Below are positions 9,171 to 18,332 of a stretch of 64,000 bases of DNA, piece by piece. Each line of letters starts with the position of its first letter. Position 1 is the stretch's first letter. This stretch comes from Gammaproteobacteria bacterium (GTDB lineage Bacteria > Pseudomonadota > Gammaproteobacteria > Pseudomonadales > Pseudohongiellaceae): assembly GCA_030828385.1 (NCBI GenBank), contig JAURCS010000003.1:1-64000 (forward strand). The letters are read 5' to 3'. The position numbers and the translations under genes were made by a program. A model generated the notes under the pieces. The model was not told where the DNA came from. It did not search any database and worked only from the letters and a program-made list of their open reading frames with translations.

Positions 9171-9989
9171 ATGACTACACCAACTGAATCCCACCATGCC
9201 AACACCAAAATCCAGTACGTGGTGAAGGGTGAACATACTATTTTTTATCCGGGTGATCGGGAGAAATCCTATTGGCCGGGTGAATTCCATGATGTTCAGG
9301 TTATTGATATTCATTCGCTGGCAGAGTCGGAAAAACCTACGGTAGAGAAGAATGGTTTTGCGCTCTTACATCATGATTCTCGCATGACTGATTATTATGA
9401 TGAGGGGCAGGTAGTGGAAATTTACTACCCGGAAATGTGTGAGTTGGCGAAACAGGTGAACGGGGCCGAGCTGGCCATTGCCTTTGGACATGTAGCGCGC
9501 AGTGATAGTCCGGATGCGACCCAGCATTCACAACCTTCCTATGCCGCCCACGTGGACTACGGCAGGAAGACCATTGAGGAATATACGCACAATATTCTGG
9601 GGGATGAAGCCGAAGCCTGGCTGAAGAAGCGAGTTGTGCTGATGAATTTCTGGCGTCCGATTAAAACGGTTTACCGTACGCCACTGGCCCTGGTTGATGC
9701 GTCCACCGTGGCCAGGGAAGACCTGAATTTTGCCGAGGTCAGGGGGGGGCTGAATGATCCCAATCGTCCCCCTTTATACGGCTGGAATCTGAGTTATAAC
9801 CCTGCGCATAAGTGGTATTACGCCTTTGAAATGCAGCCTGAAGAAATCTTTGCCTTCAAGCTTTATGATTCCTGTGACGATGTGCCTCAATTTACCGGTC
9901 ACACAGCGGTAGATCTGCCATGGACGGATGACAATACGCCGCCACGTCATAGCATGGAAATCCGCACCATCTCGTTTATTGACGAATAG
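9171..9989 (+). CDS. CmcJ/NvfI family oxidoreductase (probable Fe-dependent oxygenase)
   Basis: 272-residue protein of the family that includes CmcJ of cephamycin biosynthesis and fungal NvfI/AsaB-type hydroxylases. Family landmarks visible: an H-x-D candidate iron ligand pair (His127, Asp129 in YAAHVDYG), NFWRPIKT at 159-166, PLALVDAST from 171, HKWYYAFEMQPEE, and the ending GHTAVDLPW then RHSMEIRTI at 259-267. His244 is the obvious candidate for the distal ligand. In secondary metabolism members act as iron oxygenases or partners of methyltransferases. Here the gene sits in a catabolic setting, 263 bases before a co-oriented MFS gene. Substrate unknown. The ATG lacks a strong Shine-Dalgarno site. 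Confidence 0.85.
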   Translation: MTTPTESHHANTKIQYVVKGEHTIFYPGDREKSYWPGEFHDVQVIDIHSLAESEKPTVEKNGFALLHHDSRMTDYYDEGQVVEIYYPEMCELAKQVNGAELAIAFGHVARSDSPDATQHSQPSYAAHVDYGRKTIEEYTHNILGDEAEAWLKKRVVLMNFWRPIKTVYRTPLALVDASTVAREDLNFAEVRGGLNDPNRPPLYGWNLSYNPAHKWYYAFEMQPEEIFAFKLYDSCDDVPQFTGHTAVDLPWTDDNTPPRHSMEIRTISFIDE

Positions 9990-10023
9990 CAGAATTTTTA
10001 ATGGCTAACCCTGAGACTTTTCT

Positions 10024-10056
10024 GTCGGATGCGGCCTGGGGCCTTATCCGACCTAC
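10024..10056 (-). repeat. REP-like hairpin
   Basis: Reverse-strand copy with GTCGGAT/ATCCGAC stem and GGCC-type loop, nearly identical to the copy at 118-150. It forms an inverted pair with the copy at 10093-10121, in the same relative arrangement of loop types as at 27-150 but in the opposite order. Confidence 0.85.
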
Positions 10057-10092
10057 GGGTTTGCTTCGGGATTGATAGGTGCATTGGCTTGT

Positions 10093-10121
10093 GTAGGTCG
10101 GATAAGCGCAGCGCATCCGAC
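10093..10121 (+). repeat. REP-like hairpin, partner
   Basis: Forward copy with the short AAGCGCAGCGC loop, identical to the copy at 27-55. It lies 36 bases from the reverse copy and about 130 bases upstream of the MFS start, after the CmcJ-like gene. Confidence 0.85.
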
Positions 10122-10252
10122 ATAGCGGTCTTACCCTCACACGATAAGATAGGACTTTAGCCATAGCCCGATTCTGGGTAGGCTCCTTTTTAATAAAAAC
10201 AGAATTAAAACAAATAAAATAAAAACAAAATAAAAAGAAAGGGGAATATTCC

Positions 10253-11527
10253 ATGTCTGATGCTGCCCTAGCAGAACACAAAAACAAGGGTTGGTTCACC
10301 TACGAAAACGGTATTCTGCTCTTACTTGGTTTCACCTTCGGCTTAATCTTTTTTGATCGTAATGCGGTGGGGGTACTGACGCCCTATATCGTTGAAGACC
10401 TTGGTCTGTCCAATGCACAACTGGGCATGCTGTCCTCCGGTCTGGCACTGGCCTGGGCAATATCTGCCTATGCCTTCAGTGCCTGGTCTGACCGCAAAGG
10501 TTCCCGCAAACCCTTTATCCTGCTCTCCATCATTGTTTTTTCTGTTTGTTCAGCCAGTTCAGGCCTGGCGGGATCTTTTGGTTTTCTGCTGCTGGCGCGT
10601 GTGGTGATGGGTTTGGCGGAAGGGCCGTTCCTGCCCATCTGTCTGTCGGTGATGAATGAGGAAAGCTCACCCCATCGGCGCGGGATGAACGCCGGGCTGA
10701 TGCAAAATGTTTTTGCAGCGCTACTGGGAACGACGCTGGCACCAATAATGCTGACCGCTCTGGCACAACAGTTTGACTGGCGTATTACCTTTTTTCTCAC
10801 CGGTATTCCGGGTCTGATTTGCGGCTTCCTGGTGTGGAAATTTATGCGCGAACCGACCAGGCACAAAGACGCGGCATCGGAAGAGCCATCGGCAATTGGG
10901 GAACAGGAAGGTCACAAAGTCTCGGCGGGAGCCCTCGCCATGCTGAAAGAACATAATATTCGCATCTGTGCCCTGATCGCGATCTTCCTGGTGTCATGGT
11001 TTCTGGTATCGCTGACGTTTCTGTTTGTGTTTTTTACCAGCTATCGCGGCTTCACCCCGGAGCAGACCGGAGGCATCATGTCGGTAATGGGATTTTCTAC
11101 CATGATATGTGGTTTCCTGGTGCCCGCCTGGTCGGATCGTATTGGTCGCAAACCGGTGATGATTCTGTTCACCTTTATTGGTGTGGTTACGCCCCTGGCA
11201 GCGCTTTATTTTGATGGCCCCATGTGGGTGATGGGACTGCTGCTATTTATTGGCTGGAGCGCCTCGGGTTCCTTCGCTTTATTTATGGGCGTGGTGCCTG
11301 GCGAAACGGTCAGCCCAAAACTGGCCGCCACCTCGATGGGGCTGGTGGTGTGTATCGGGGAATTGGTTGGTGGTTTTGCTTCACCCTGGCTGGCCGGCGT
11401 ACTGGCGGACCAGAATGGCTTGCAGGCAACCATGTACTTCACCCTGATCTGTGCCTTCCTCTCAGGTATAACAGCGCTGTTCCTGAAAGAAACAGCACCT
11501 AGCCAGGTGGGAAAAGCCGCGGCCTAG
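10253..11527 (+). CDS. MFS transporter
   Basis: 424-residue major facilitator. TM1 has FGLIFFDRNAVGVLTPYIVE, and the TM2-3 loop has SAWSDRKGSRKP; a second copy of that loop motif, PAWSDRIGRKPV, lies in the C-terminal half, as expected for a 6+6 helix protein. A charged loop with alternating Glu/Ala separates the halves. It resembles the anion:cation symporter branch (aromatic acid and glucarate transporters). The start is preceded by AGAAAGGGG and a strikingly A-rich leader (10190-10240). It is a distant paralogue of the MFS protein encoded at 7480-8826. Confidence 0.9.
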   Translation: MSDAALAEHKNKGWFTYENGILLLLGFTFGLIFFDRNAVGVLTPYIVEDLGLSNAQLGMLSSGLALAWAISAYAFSAWSDRKGSRKPFILLSIIVFSVCSASSGLAGSFGFLLLARVVMGLAEGPFLPICLSVMNEESSPHRRGMNAGLMQNVFAALLGTTLAPIMLTALAQQFDWRITFFLTGIPGLICGFLVWKFMREPTRHKDAASEEPSAIGEQEGHKVSAGALAMLKEHNIRICALIAIFLVSWFLVSLTFLFVFFTSYRGFTPEQTGGIMSVMGFSTMICGFLVPAWSDRIGRKPVMILFTFIGVVTPLAALYFDGPMWVMGLLLFIGWSASGSFALFMGVVPGETVSPKLAATSMGLVVCIGELVGGFASPWLAGVLADQNGLQATMYFTLICAFLSGITALFLKETAPSQVGKAAA

Positions 11528-11544
11528 CCGTTTAACTGCCTGCG

Positions 11545-12426
11545 TCAGTTGTCTGTTTTCAGTCGGCAACCGTCGTCATCGCTGACCACGTAGCCTGCTG
11601 AGGGATCAGAAAAATGTGAACCGATAACAAGCACGTCCTGATTGGCGTAGTCATCGACAAAATCCTGACGGGTTTGGGCGCCAGCTTCCTGGTCCATATC
11701 AAAACGCACAATTCTTTTTGGCTCTGCCAGTTGAATAGGGTTGTGCATCAGGTCACCGGTAATAACCGCTTTTTCGCCTTTGGATTCAATACAGATACTG
11801 ACATGCCCGGGGGTATGTCCGGGGGTAGGTCTGAGGCTGATTTCAGGGCAAACCTTGTGTTCAATATCGATAAGATCCACCAGACCGGCATCCACCACAG
11901 GCTGGACAGCATCTGCCATGTGATTCAGGTCATGATAGCCTTTGGTTTCTTCCAGCATCTTCCAGTGTTCGTATTCTGATTTACCAAACAGGTAACGGGC
12001 ATTGGGAAAGGTCGGTACCCATTGGCCATCTACCAAATGGGTATTCCAGCCCACATGATCAAAATGCAGATGGGTGCATAACACGTAATCCATTTCCTCG
12101 CGCTTGAAGCCGGCGGCTGAAAGATCTTCCAGAAAGCTGGTCTGCATATTGGTAAAGACATCGAATTCCCGCTGCCGGTCTGCGCCGATGCAGGTATCCA
12201 GCATGATCTGGTATTGCGGTGTGCGCATGACGAAACACTGAAAGCTGATAATCATTTTGCCATCCGGGGTGGCGAGATGGGGGAGCAGCCAGGGGTATTT
12301 CTGAACATCTTGTGGGCCGGCATCCGGCCACAGCATGGAAATGTCGTCTTCCCACCCATTAACCTCGACGATGCGAGTGATTTCCACCTCGCCAATTTTC
12401 CAGGTGTGCAGATTTTCTAATGCCAT
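11545..12426 (-). CDS. MBL-fold metallo-hydrolase, lactonase type
   Basis: 293-residue metallo-beta-lactamase-fold hydrolase. The zinc motif THLHFDHVGW gives His119, His121, Asp123 and His124; GHTPGHVSI supplies the next His, ITGDLMHN the bridging Asp, and GSHF the last His. The long N-terminal region before the motif is typical of the AHL-lactonase/carboxy-lactonase-like group rather than of antibiotic beta-lactamases. No signal peptide. It converges on the MFS gene with a gap of only 17 bases. The paralogue at 21313-22170 shares the motif context NTxLVDGxWVPTFPNA. Hydrolysis of a lactone intermediate is the best guess. Confidence 0.88.
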   Translation of the reverse strand: MALENLHTWKIGEVEITRIVEVNGWEDDISMLWPDAGPQDVQKYPWLLPHLATPDGKMIISFQCFVMRTPQYQIMLDTCIGADRQREFDVFTNMQTSFLEDLSAAGFKREEMDYVLCTHLHFDHVGWNTHLVDGQWVPTFPNARYLFGKSEYEHWKMLEETKGYHDLNHMADAVQPVVDAGLVDLIDIEHKVCPEISLRPTPGHTPGHVSICIESKGEKAVITGDLMHNPIQLAEPKRIVRFDMDQEAGAQTRQDFVDDYANQDVLVIGSHFSDPSAGYVVSDDDGCRLKTDN

Positions 12427-12470
12427 AAGTGCTCCGTAATTATTTTTACTGCAGTTTTATGTTCAATGTT

Positions 12471-13847
12471 TTAGAAGCTGAATATATCGACTTCGTCTTG
12501 TGGCGCTTCCATACCTTCCTCATGATATTTTTCCCATATTTCCGCCCACGGCCGACCGAACATGTCAGGCACATAGGCTTCATAGGTATCACCGGGATTC
12601 ATCGGTGTGGCGATGCCGTTTTGAGTAAAGATGGTTTGCACGCATTCGATATAGGAGTACGGGTCGCCTTCGCTGATGTCACTGACCCGTCGCAGATTAC
12701 GCACGATGCGTACCGGTTCGCTTAGTGCTTCGGAATCATAAAAAATCGATTCATGATTGAGCGCAGTGATGGCACCTGAGTCATCACGCACCGGGGTATA
12801 AATCTCCACAGTCTGCATCTTGTTCGAAAATTCAAACTGGGAATGTGCCATCCAGGGCTGAATATTAGAGGTCCAGCTAATCACCACATCCTCATCCCAG
12901 AAACCAACGGTTTCGCCATACCAGCGCGGTACATCCTGCCCAAGACGGGGGATGGCACCCTCAGTATTAAATTCCCGGCCAAAATGCACCTGGGTGATAA
13001 AGTTTCGGGCCACACCAGCAAGAATTTCAAAAATATCCGGAGTGACGATAATGGTATGGTTTTGCATCAGGGTGGAGGCAAAATGCCAGCGCCGCATAAA
13101 ACCTTCCGGCCAGCAATACTGGGAAGGCCATTGCGACTGACCACGAGACTGGTGATAGGCCTCCTGTACCACCCGTTTCTGGTACTCGGGGGTTAGAAAG
13201 GAAAGCACGGTGGGAATCTGATTCACCATCATGCCGTACCAGGTGCCCTGCAGGCCACCGGGACCGCCTTCATCCCAGAAGTAGCGTCCACTGATATCGC
13301 CTGGCACTGTGGCATAGGTATGTTTGGTGGGGCCGCCACGGCTTTGGGTTTCTGCCATCAGCGCTTCGTAGTGTTCCTGGGCACTGTCAAAGCCATAGGG
13401 GCTTACCATGGATTCCCTCGGATAGTCCCTGTCACAGAAACCCCAGGCCGCAGTCAGGGGGGGATTGTCACCGCCCATGTTCGGGCCCGGATAGGCACCG
13501 CCCTGGGCTTCCAGAGCAAAGCCCGAATTACAGCGCCAGTAGCGTGGATCCATCCAGTAGTCCATGTCCTTATAAAAATCAGTGGTAGTAAAGATATCGA
13601 TGGGGAGGGGCTCGACATTATCGGGTACCTCGCCATTTTGAGCCGCCACTGCCTCAAAACCAAAAAAGTTGACTGGACCTACTATTTCATAATCCTGGCC
13701 ATCGGCAATGGGGGCGCCACGACCGACACTGTCAAAACCGATATCGGGCATGGCCTGAGCCATGGCCTGCTCTGTAACAGAAAGCAAGGAAACGGAGAGC
13801 AGGGAAAACGATAACCCCTTAGTTAGTAGTCCTGGAAAATTTCGCAT
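12471..13847 (-). CDS. exported protein of unknown function
   Basis: 458 residues with a cleavable signal peptide (hydrophobic GLSFSLLSVSLLSVTEQAMAQA). The mature part is rich in Trp and Tyr. Near the C-terminal third it has VPRWYGETVGFWDEDVVISW followed by a conserved-looking FSNKMQTVEIYTP. This G-x-W-x-x-D-x-(hydrophobic) pattern recurs in the exported protein at 37826-39001 (SIGRWENDELTVYT), suggesting a shared fold. No cofactor or catalytic motif is recognised. It starts 44 bases upstream of the lactonase-type gene on the same strand, so the two may be co-transcribed. Confidence 0.75.
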   Translation of the reverse strand: MRNFPGLLTKGLSFSLLSVSLLSVTEQAMAQAMPDIGFDSVGRGAPIADGQDYEIVGPVNFFGFEAVAAQNGEVPDNVEPLPIDIFTTTDFYKDMDYWMDPRYWRCNSGFALEAQGGAYPGPNMGGDNPPLTAAWGFCDRDYPRESMVSPYGFDSAQEHYEALMAETQSRGGPTKHTYATVPGDISGRYFWDEGGPGGLQGTWYGMMVNQIPTVLSFLTPEYQKRVVQEAYHQSRGQSQWPSQYCWPEGFMRRWHFASTLMQNHTIIVTPDIFEILAGVARNFITQVHFGREFNTEGAIPRLGQDVPRWYGETVGFWDEDVVISWTSNIQPWMAHSQFEFSNKMQTVEIYTPVRDDSGAITALNHESIFYDSEALSEPVRIVRNLRRVSDISEGDPYSYIECVQTIFTQNGIATPMNPGDTYEAYVPDMFGRPWAEIWEKYHEEGMEAPQDEVDIFSF

Positions 13848-13970
13848 AGTGGTCCTCAGGGTGTTCTTTGAATTTACAGATTTTTATTCTGTCTTATGTT
13901 GATACTGGTGTTTCAGCAGCAGGCTAAGTTATCACAATCGAAACCCGTGAAGAAATACCGTAGCGTTTAT

Positions 13971-15632
13971 TTAACTTAGCTTGGTCAATGGAGCAGGGGC
14001 AGGAATGCCGAGAATCATATCGGCGGCTTTTTCCGCAATAGCCACTACACTGGCATTGGTATTAGCGCCCGGCACGCGCGGATAAATTGACGCATCGGCC
14101 ACCCGTAAACCCTCCATACCGTGTACTTTCAACTCATCATTCACCACATCATTGGCGCCATTACCCATGCGACAGGTGGAACCGGGGTGATGCACGGTGG
14201 CGAGAGTGTCGAGAACGTAATTCTCCAGCGTGTCGCCATCATTCACTGTCGCGCCGGGCAGACGCTCAGTCGCTTGATAAGGCGTAAATGGACTCATGGC
14301 AAAAATCTTTCGCGCCAGTTTCAGACCGCGCTTCAGGGTTTCTATATCTTTTTCGGCACTGCCCAGAGCAGGGTCAATCAGGGGAGCTGCCATTGGGTCA
14401 TTACTGGCCAGCATTACCTTGCCGCGACTCTCCGGGTACAGGCAGACGATGCTGATGGCAATGCCGTGGCCCAGGGGAATAGGGAAGGGTTTGGGGTTAC
14501 GACGCGCTGGTTGGAATACCACCTGGATGTCCGGGCGATCGAGATTCGGCAGGGAACAAATATAGGCATTGGTTTCAAACAGATTGCTGGCCATCGGGCC
14601 GCTACGAAATAAGCAGTATTGCAGGAACTGCACAATATCCCGCGGCAGTGCTTTCCAGGACAGCGCATAGGAGGTGCTGTCCTGCATATCCATGGCGACA
14701 AAACTGGCGGGATGATCATGCAGGTTTTTGCCAACGCCGGGCAGATCATGCACCAGTGCTACACCCACATCCTGTAAATGAGAGGCCTCGCCAATACCGG
14801 AGTTAAGCAAAATGTGAGGTGAGTGAAAGGCACCTGCGCAAACAATCACTTCCCTTTCTGCAGAGAATTGAATGATGCTGTTGTCCTGTATCACTTCAAC
14901 ACCGATAGCCTTTTTACCCGCAAATAATATTTTGCGCGTCGCCGTTTCGGTCATGACCACCAGGTTGGATCGGTTTTTCATGGCCGGGCGCAGGTAAGCA
15001 CTGGCAGTGGAAACCCGTTTGCCTTGCCAGATAGTGCCCTGGCGAAATCCATAGCCTTCGGGATAGGCGCTATTAAAATCCTGGCAGGCCGGAAACCCGA
15101 GATCTGCCATGGCACTGTTGAAAGCCTTGCACAGACGGTTAGGTTTGGGAATGAAGCTGACGCCCATGGGGCCATCAATATTGTGGTAGGGCGAATCCCC
15201 GTATTCCGGGTTGTGCTCGCTGCGCAGGAAATAGGGTAGCAGGTCTGCATAGCCCCAGCCTGGATTACCTTCCAGTGCCCAGTCGTCATAATCCATTGCA
15301 CTACCGCGGTAGTAAGCCATGCCATTAATGGAACCGGAACCGCCGATGACTTTACCCCGAGGCAAAGGGATCTCGCGATTATTAAGCGCAGGCTGCGGCA
15401 CGGTTTTCAGACCCCATCCCAGTTTGGGGTTCATGATGGCCGCCCCGACACCGGCGGGAATAGAAATCGTAGGATGTTTTTCCGAGCCGCCGGCTTCAAT
15501 CAGGCAGACACGATGTGCCGGGTTTTCACTTAATCTGGCAGCAAGGACGCAGCCGGCAGTACCGGCACCGATGATGATGTAATCAAAGCGTTGTTGAAAC
15601 TCTTGAGTAGATTCAGGTGTGGATTCAGGCAA
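13971..15632 (-). CDS. GMC family FAD-dependent oxidoreductase
   Basis: 553-residue alcohol oxidoreductase of the choline dehydrogenase type. FAD motif GAGTAG at 22-27, GMC signature PRGKVIGGSGSINGMAYYRG, and the C-terminal VHHPGSTCRMG plus NTNASVVAIAEKAADMIL. A hydrophilic Ser/Thr/Glu-rich 15-residue N-terminal tail precedes the FAD domain. Paralogue of the protein at 1233-2861. It is the first minus-strand gene of the stretch containing the unknown exported protein and the lactonase, and is divergent from the serine hydrolase at 15752. Confidence 0.93.
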   Translation of the reverse strand: MPESTPESTQEFQQRFDYIIIGAGTAGCVLAARLSENPAHRVCLIEAGGSEKHPTISIPAGVGAAIMNPKLGWGLKTVPQPALNNREIPLPRGKVIGGSGSINGMAYYRGSAMDYDDWALEGNPGWGYADLLPYFLRSEHNPEYGDSPYHNIDGPMGVSFIPKPNRLCKAFNSAMADLGFPACQDFNSAYPEGYGFRQGTIWQGKRVSTASAYLRPAMKNRSNLVVMTETATRKILFAGKKAIGVEVIQDNSIIQFSAEREVIVCAGAFHSPHILLNSGIGEASHLQDVGVALVHDLPGVGKNLHDHPASFVAMDMQDSTSYALSWKALPRDIVQFLQYCLFRSGPMASNLFETNAYICSLPNLDRPDIQVVFQPARRNPKPFPIPLGHGIAISIVCLYPESRGKVMLASNDPMAAPLIDPALGSAEKDIETLKRGLKLARKIFAMSPFTPYQATERLPGATVNDGDTLENYVLDTLATVHHPGSTCRMGNGANDVVNDELKVHGMEGLRVADASIYPRVPGANTNASVVAIAEKAADMILGIPAPAPLTKLS

Positions 15633-15751
15633 GGGATTTCCGAATATTTTGATTAATGGTATGGTCTATCCGTTTTATAAAGACCGTTATTCGAACAGTG
15701 ATTTTGTCCTTCTATACAAGGCAATGCGCAATATAACAAAAAGGAGTGAAT

Positions 15752-16936
15752 TTGGAACTTAAGCAGACAATTTTGGCCCGCGGCCACAGTTTTTCATTGG
15801 GGGGACAGTTTGAGCCCGACTACCAGCCGGTGGTGGATGCCTTCATTGAAAACTTCAAGCAGGAAGATGAAATCGGGGCCGCCTGTTCCATTGTGCGTGA
15901 AGGCAAAACCGTGGTTGATATCTGGGGTGGCTGGCGCAATGGCGCCATGGACGATCCCTGGGATGCTGAATCTACCGTATGCATGATGTCAGTGGCCAAA
16001 GGCGTTACTGCAATCTGTTTTAATATGTTGATGGATCGCGGTCTTGTTAATGCCGATGATCCGGTGATCAAGTATTGGCCTGAATACGGACAAAATGGCA
16101 AGGAATCCACGCTGGTCAAACATTTTCTTGACCATACCGCTGCCGTGCCGGTGTTAACCACCAATCCACTGTGGCCGGGCGCCATGTTTGATCGTGAGGC
16201 CATGATCCATGCCCTGGAAGAGCAGGAACCGCTGTGGGAGATTGGCACCAAAGCGGCTTATCACGTGCACCACCAGGGCTTTCTGCTGGGCGAAATTATG
16301 CGACGGGTGACCGGTGAGACCGTTGGTCCCTTTTTGAAAAAGGAAGTCTGCGATCCTTTGCATGCACAATACTATATTGGCGGTATGACTGAAGAAGAGC
16401 AGTCCCATGTAGCCCAAGTGATGCCAAATATGGAAGCCAAACTGTTTGCGGCAAAGGACGGTGGCGATCAGACTTCATTACGTGCGCTGGCCTTCAAACA
16501 AAACCCCGATGAGCCCTGGGCCGTCACCATGAACAGGAAAGAATGGCGCGAAGTGGAAGTAGCCAGCGGCAGTGGTCACGGTAATGCCCGCGGTGTGGCG
16601 CGTATCTATGGTTGCCTGAGCAATGGCGGCATGGATGGTGTGACCCTGATGAGTAAAGATGGTCTGGAAACCATGATTACTGAACAACACAACCAGACCG
16701 AAGGTTTACAGGAACGCCCTTATCATCAGGCATTAGGTGTATTGTTAAATACCCCCGAAGCCGTTTACATGGGGCCCAATATGCGCAGCTTTGGCCATCA
16801 TGGCATAGGTGGCTCAATCGGCTTTGGTGATCCCGATGCCAAACTGGGCTTTTCCTACTGCTGCAACAAAATGCATGCAGTCGGCACTAATGGACCCAGG
16901 GCGGCGCGGTTGATTGATGCGATGTATAAAATATAG
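15752..16936 (+). CDS. serine hydrolase, beta-lactamase/EstB-type esterase family
   Basis: About 394-residue member of the beta-lactamase-related family VIII esterases. The catalytic Ser80-x-x-Lys83 is in MMSVAKGVTAICF, preceded by the family's VVDIWGGWRNGAMDDPW, and followed by LVKHFLDHTAAVPVL. AYHVHHQGFLLGEI occupies the Tyr motif region. A TTG start at 15752 is chosen because AAGGAG ends at 15746, five bases earlier; the GTG at 15746 would overlap the ribosome site. No signal peptide. Divergent from the GMC gene, so both may share a control region at 15633-15751. Likely hydrolyses an ester or lactone of the pathway. Confidence 0.88.
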   Translation: MELKQTILARGHSFSLGGQFEPDYQPVVDAFIENFKQEDEIGAACSIVREGKTVVDIWGGWRNGAMDDPWDAESTVCMMSVAKGVTAICFNMLMDRGLVNADDPVIKYWPEYGQNGKESTLVKHFLDHTAAVPVLTTNPLWPGAMFDREAMIHALEEQEPLWEIGTKAAYHVHHQGFLLGEIMRRVTGETVGPFLKKEVCDPLHAQYYIGGMTEEEQSHVAQVMPNMEAKLFAAKDGGDQTSLRALAFKQNPDEPWAVTMNRKEWREVEVASGSGHGNARGVARIYGCLSNGGMDGVTLMSKDGLETMITEQHNQTEGLQERPYHQALGVLLNTPEAVYMGPNMRSFGHHGIGGSIGFGDPDAKLGFSYCCNKMHAVGTNGPRAARLIDAMYKI

Positions 16937-17469
16937 TCGCAAGTTACAAGTCTCAAGTTGCAAGAGTGATAAAAGAAAAAGGATAAAGGATAAAGGTGGG
17001 CGGTGCAGGGAGGCGGCAGGGAAAAAAATTACGAGAGGCAAGAGGCAAGCAAGCCCTTGCTCAGGCCTCAATGGGTTTTTGTAGGTCGGATAAGCAAAGC
17101 GTCATCCGAGAAGGTACCATTCCGTAAATACCTTCAGGCAAAAATCCACCCACACTGTAAAACATAAAATGTAAGATATTTTTGAGGATAAACAGGTCGG
17201 ATAAGGACCGCAGGGACGCATCCGACGTGGCGATCTTTGGTCGCCGACTTGAGACTTGAGACTTTCCACTTGCTTCCTGCTTTCGCTTTACAAGTTTCTT
17301 GAAGATCTAGTGCCGTTATCCAAAACGTCGGATAGCGCTGCGCTTATCCGACCTACAAGGCTATCCTGTTTTACCTAGGGCCACGTATCACAAAACTATT
17401 ATATTTTACCCAAGGTTCCGCATCTCAATGGTCACCTTTATCCTTTTTCCTTAATCCTTTATCCGTATC
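16937..17469. repeat. large repeat island with three REP-like hairpins
   Basis: No gene is present. In order: AAGTTACAAGTCTCAAGTTGCAAG, GGATAAAGGATAAAGGTGGGC, a GGTGCAGGGAGGCGGCAGGG block, AGAGGCAAGAGGCAAG, a degenerate REP (17081-17109), a REP (17194-17226) with its GGCGATC-type palindrome (17229-17245), CTTGAGACTTGAGACTT, an inverted REP (17327-17356), then GGTCACCTTTATCC and further TTATCC units up to the SDR stop codon. The left and right ends are inverted copies. This is the most complete copy of the composite element in the window. Confidence 0.8.
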
Positions 17470-18225
17470 TCAATTACAAGCTGAAACTCCGCCATCCACA
17501 TTGAATATTTCCCCATGCACAAAACTCGCTTCCTTGCTCAGAAGAAAGGCGATGGCATTGGAGTTGTCTTCCTCGGTGCCATTGCGGCGCAGGGGAATCC
17601 AGCCGGCGCGCTTTTCGTATTCTTCCTTGCTGTTGAGTCCCAGAGAGCCTGGTGTGGGTACGGAAGCGGGTGAGACGGCATTGACGCGAATATTCTGGGG
17701 GCCGAATTCAGCGGCCATGGTTTTGGTGAACATGGTGACAGCGCCTTTTACGGTGCTGTAAACGGAGGTATTGGGAAAACCCCGAGTGGCCACCGGGGAA
17801 GCCAGATTAATGATGCAGCCACCGCGTTTCTTGTCATAGTGCGCCAGCATGGCCTGGGCAGACCAGAACAGGGCCTTGATACCAATGTCCAGCATGGCCG
17901 ACAGGGTGTCTTCATCGACGTCCTGAACCGGGCTGTAACGCAGCAACATGGCATTATTGATAATGGCATCGATGCGACCACCGAGTTTGGCAAAATCTGC
18001 CGCGACCGCCATAAACGCTTTACGGTCTGACATGTCCCCGGAATAGGCTTTCGCCTTGCCACCGTTACTGGTAATTTCGCCCGCTACCTGTTCGGCATTA
18101 CCGGCATCTATATCGGCAACGCCGATAATGGCGCCACAGGAAGCCAGATGCAGGGCTGCATGACGACCCAGGCCACGGCCGGATCCGGTAATAAGAATAT
18201 ATTGATCAGATAAGTCAGGTTTCAT
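17470..18225 (-). CDS. SDR family NAD(P)-dependent oxidoreductase
   Basis: 251-residue classical short-chain dehydrogenase. Cofactor motif TGSGRGLG at 13-20, NNAML near 90, and catalytic Ser143, Tyr156 and Lys160 in VYSTVKGAV, with [17 protein letters not shown] downstream. The ending [13 protein letters not shown] is the usual C-terminal signature. Asp at 38 after the second strand favours NAD over NADP (inference). It lies directly downstream of tRNA-Pro on the same strand, 30 bases from the tRNA's 3' end, so it could be read from the tRNA promoter. Probably oxidises a secondary alcohol in the nearby pathway. Confidence 0.92.
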   Translation of the reverse strand: MKPDLSDQYILITGSGRGLGRHAALHLASCGAIIGVADIDAGNAEQVAGEITSNGGKAKAYSGDMSDRKAFMAVAADFAKLGGRIDAIINNAMLLRYSPVQDVDEDTLSAMLDIGIKALFWSAQAMLAHYDKKRGGCIINLASPVATRGFPNTSVYSTVKGAVTMFTKTMAAEFGPQNIRVNAVSPASVPTPGSLGLNSKEEYEKRAGWIPLRRNGTEEDNSNAIAFLLSKEASFVHGEIFNVDGGVSACN

Positions 18226-18255
18226 AATAATGAGCAGTATTTTGTTTTGGTTTAT

Positions 18256-18332
18256 TGGTCGGAGTGAGAGGATTTGAACCTCCGACCCCCTCGTCCCGAA
18301 CGAGGTGCGCTACCAGGCTGCGCCACACTCCG
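18256..18332 (-). tRNA. tRNA-Pro(CGG)
   Basis: 77 nt including an encoded CCA. The acceptor arm CGGAGTG pairs with CACTCCG, followed by discriminator A and CCA. The anticodon arm CTCGT-TCGGGA-CGAG places CGG at the anticodon. The T loop GGTTCAAATCC is standard, and the D arm contains GCGCAGCCTGGTAGCGC. Confidence 0.97.
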
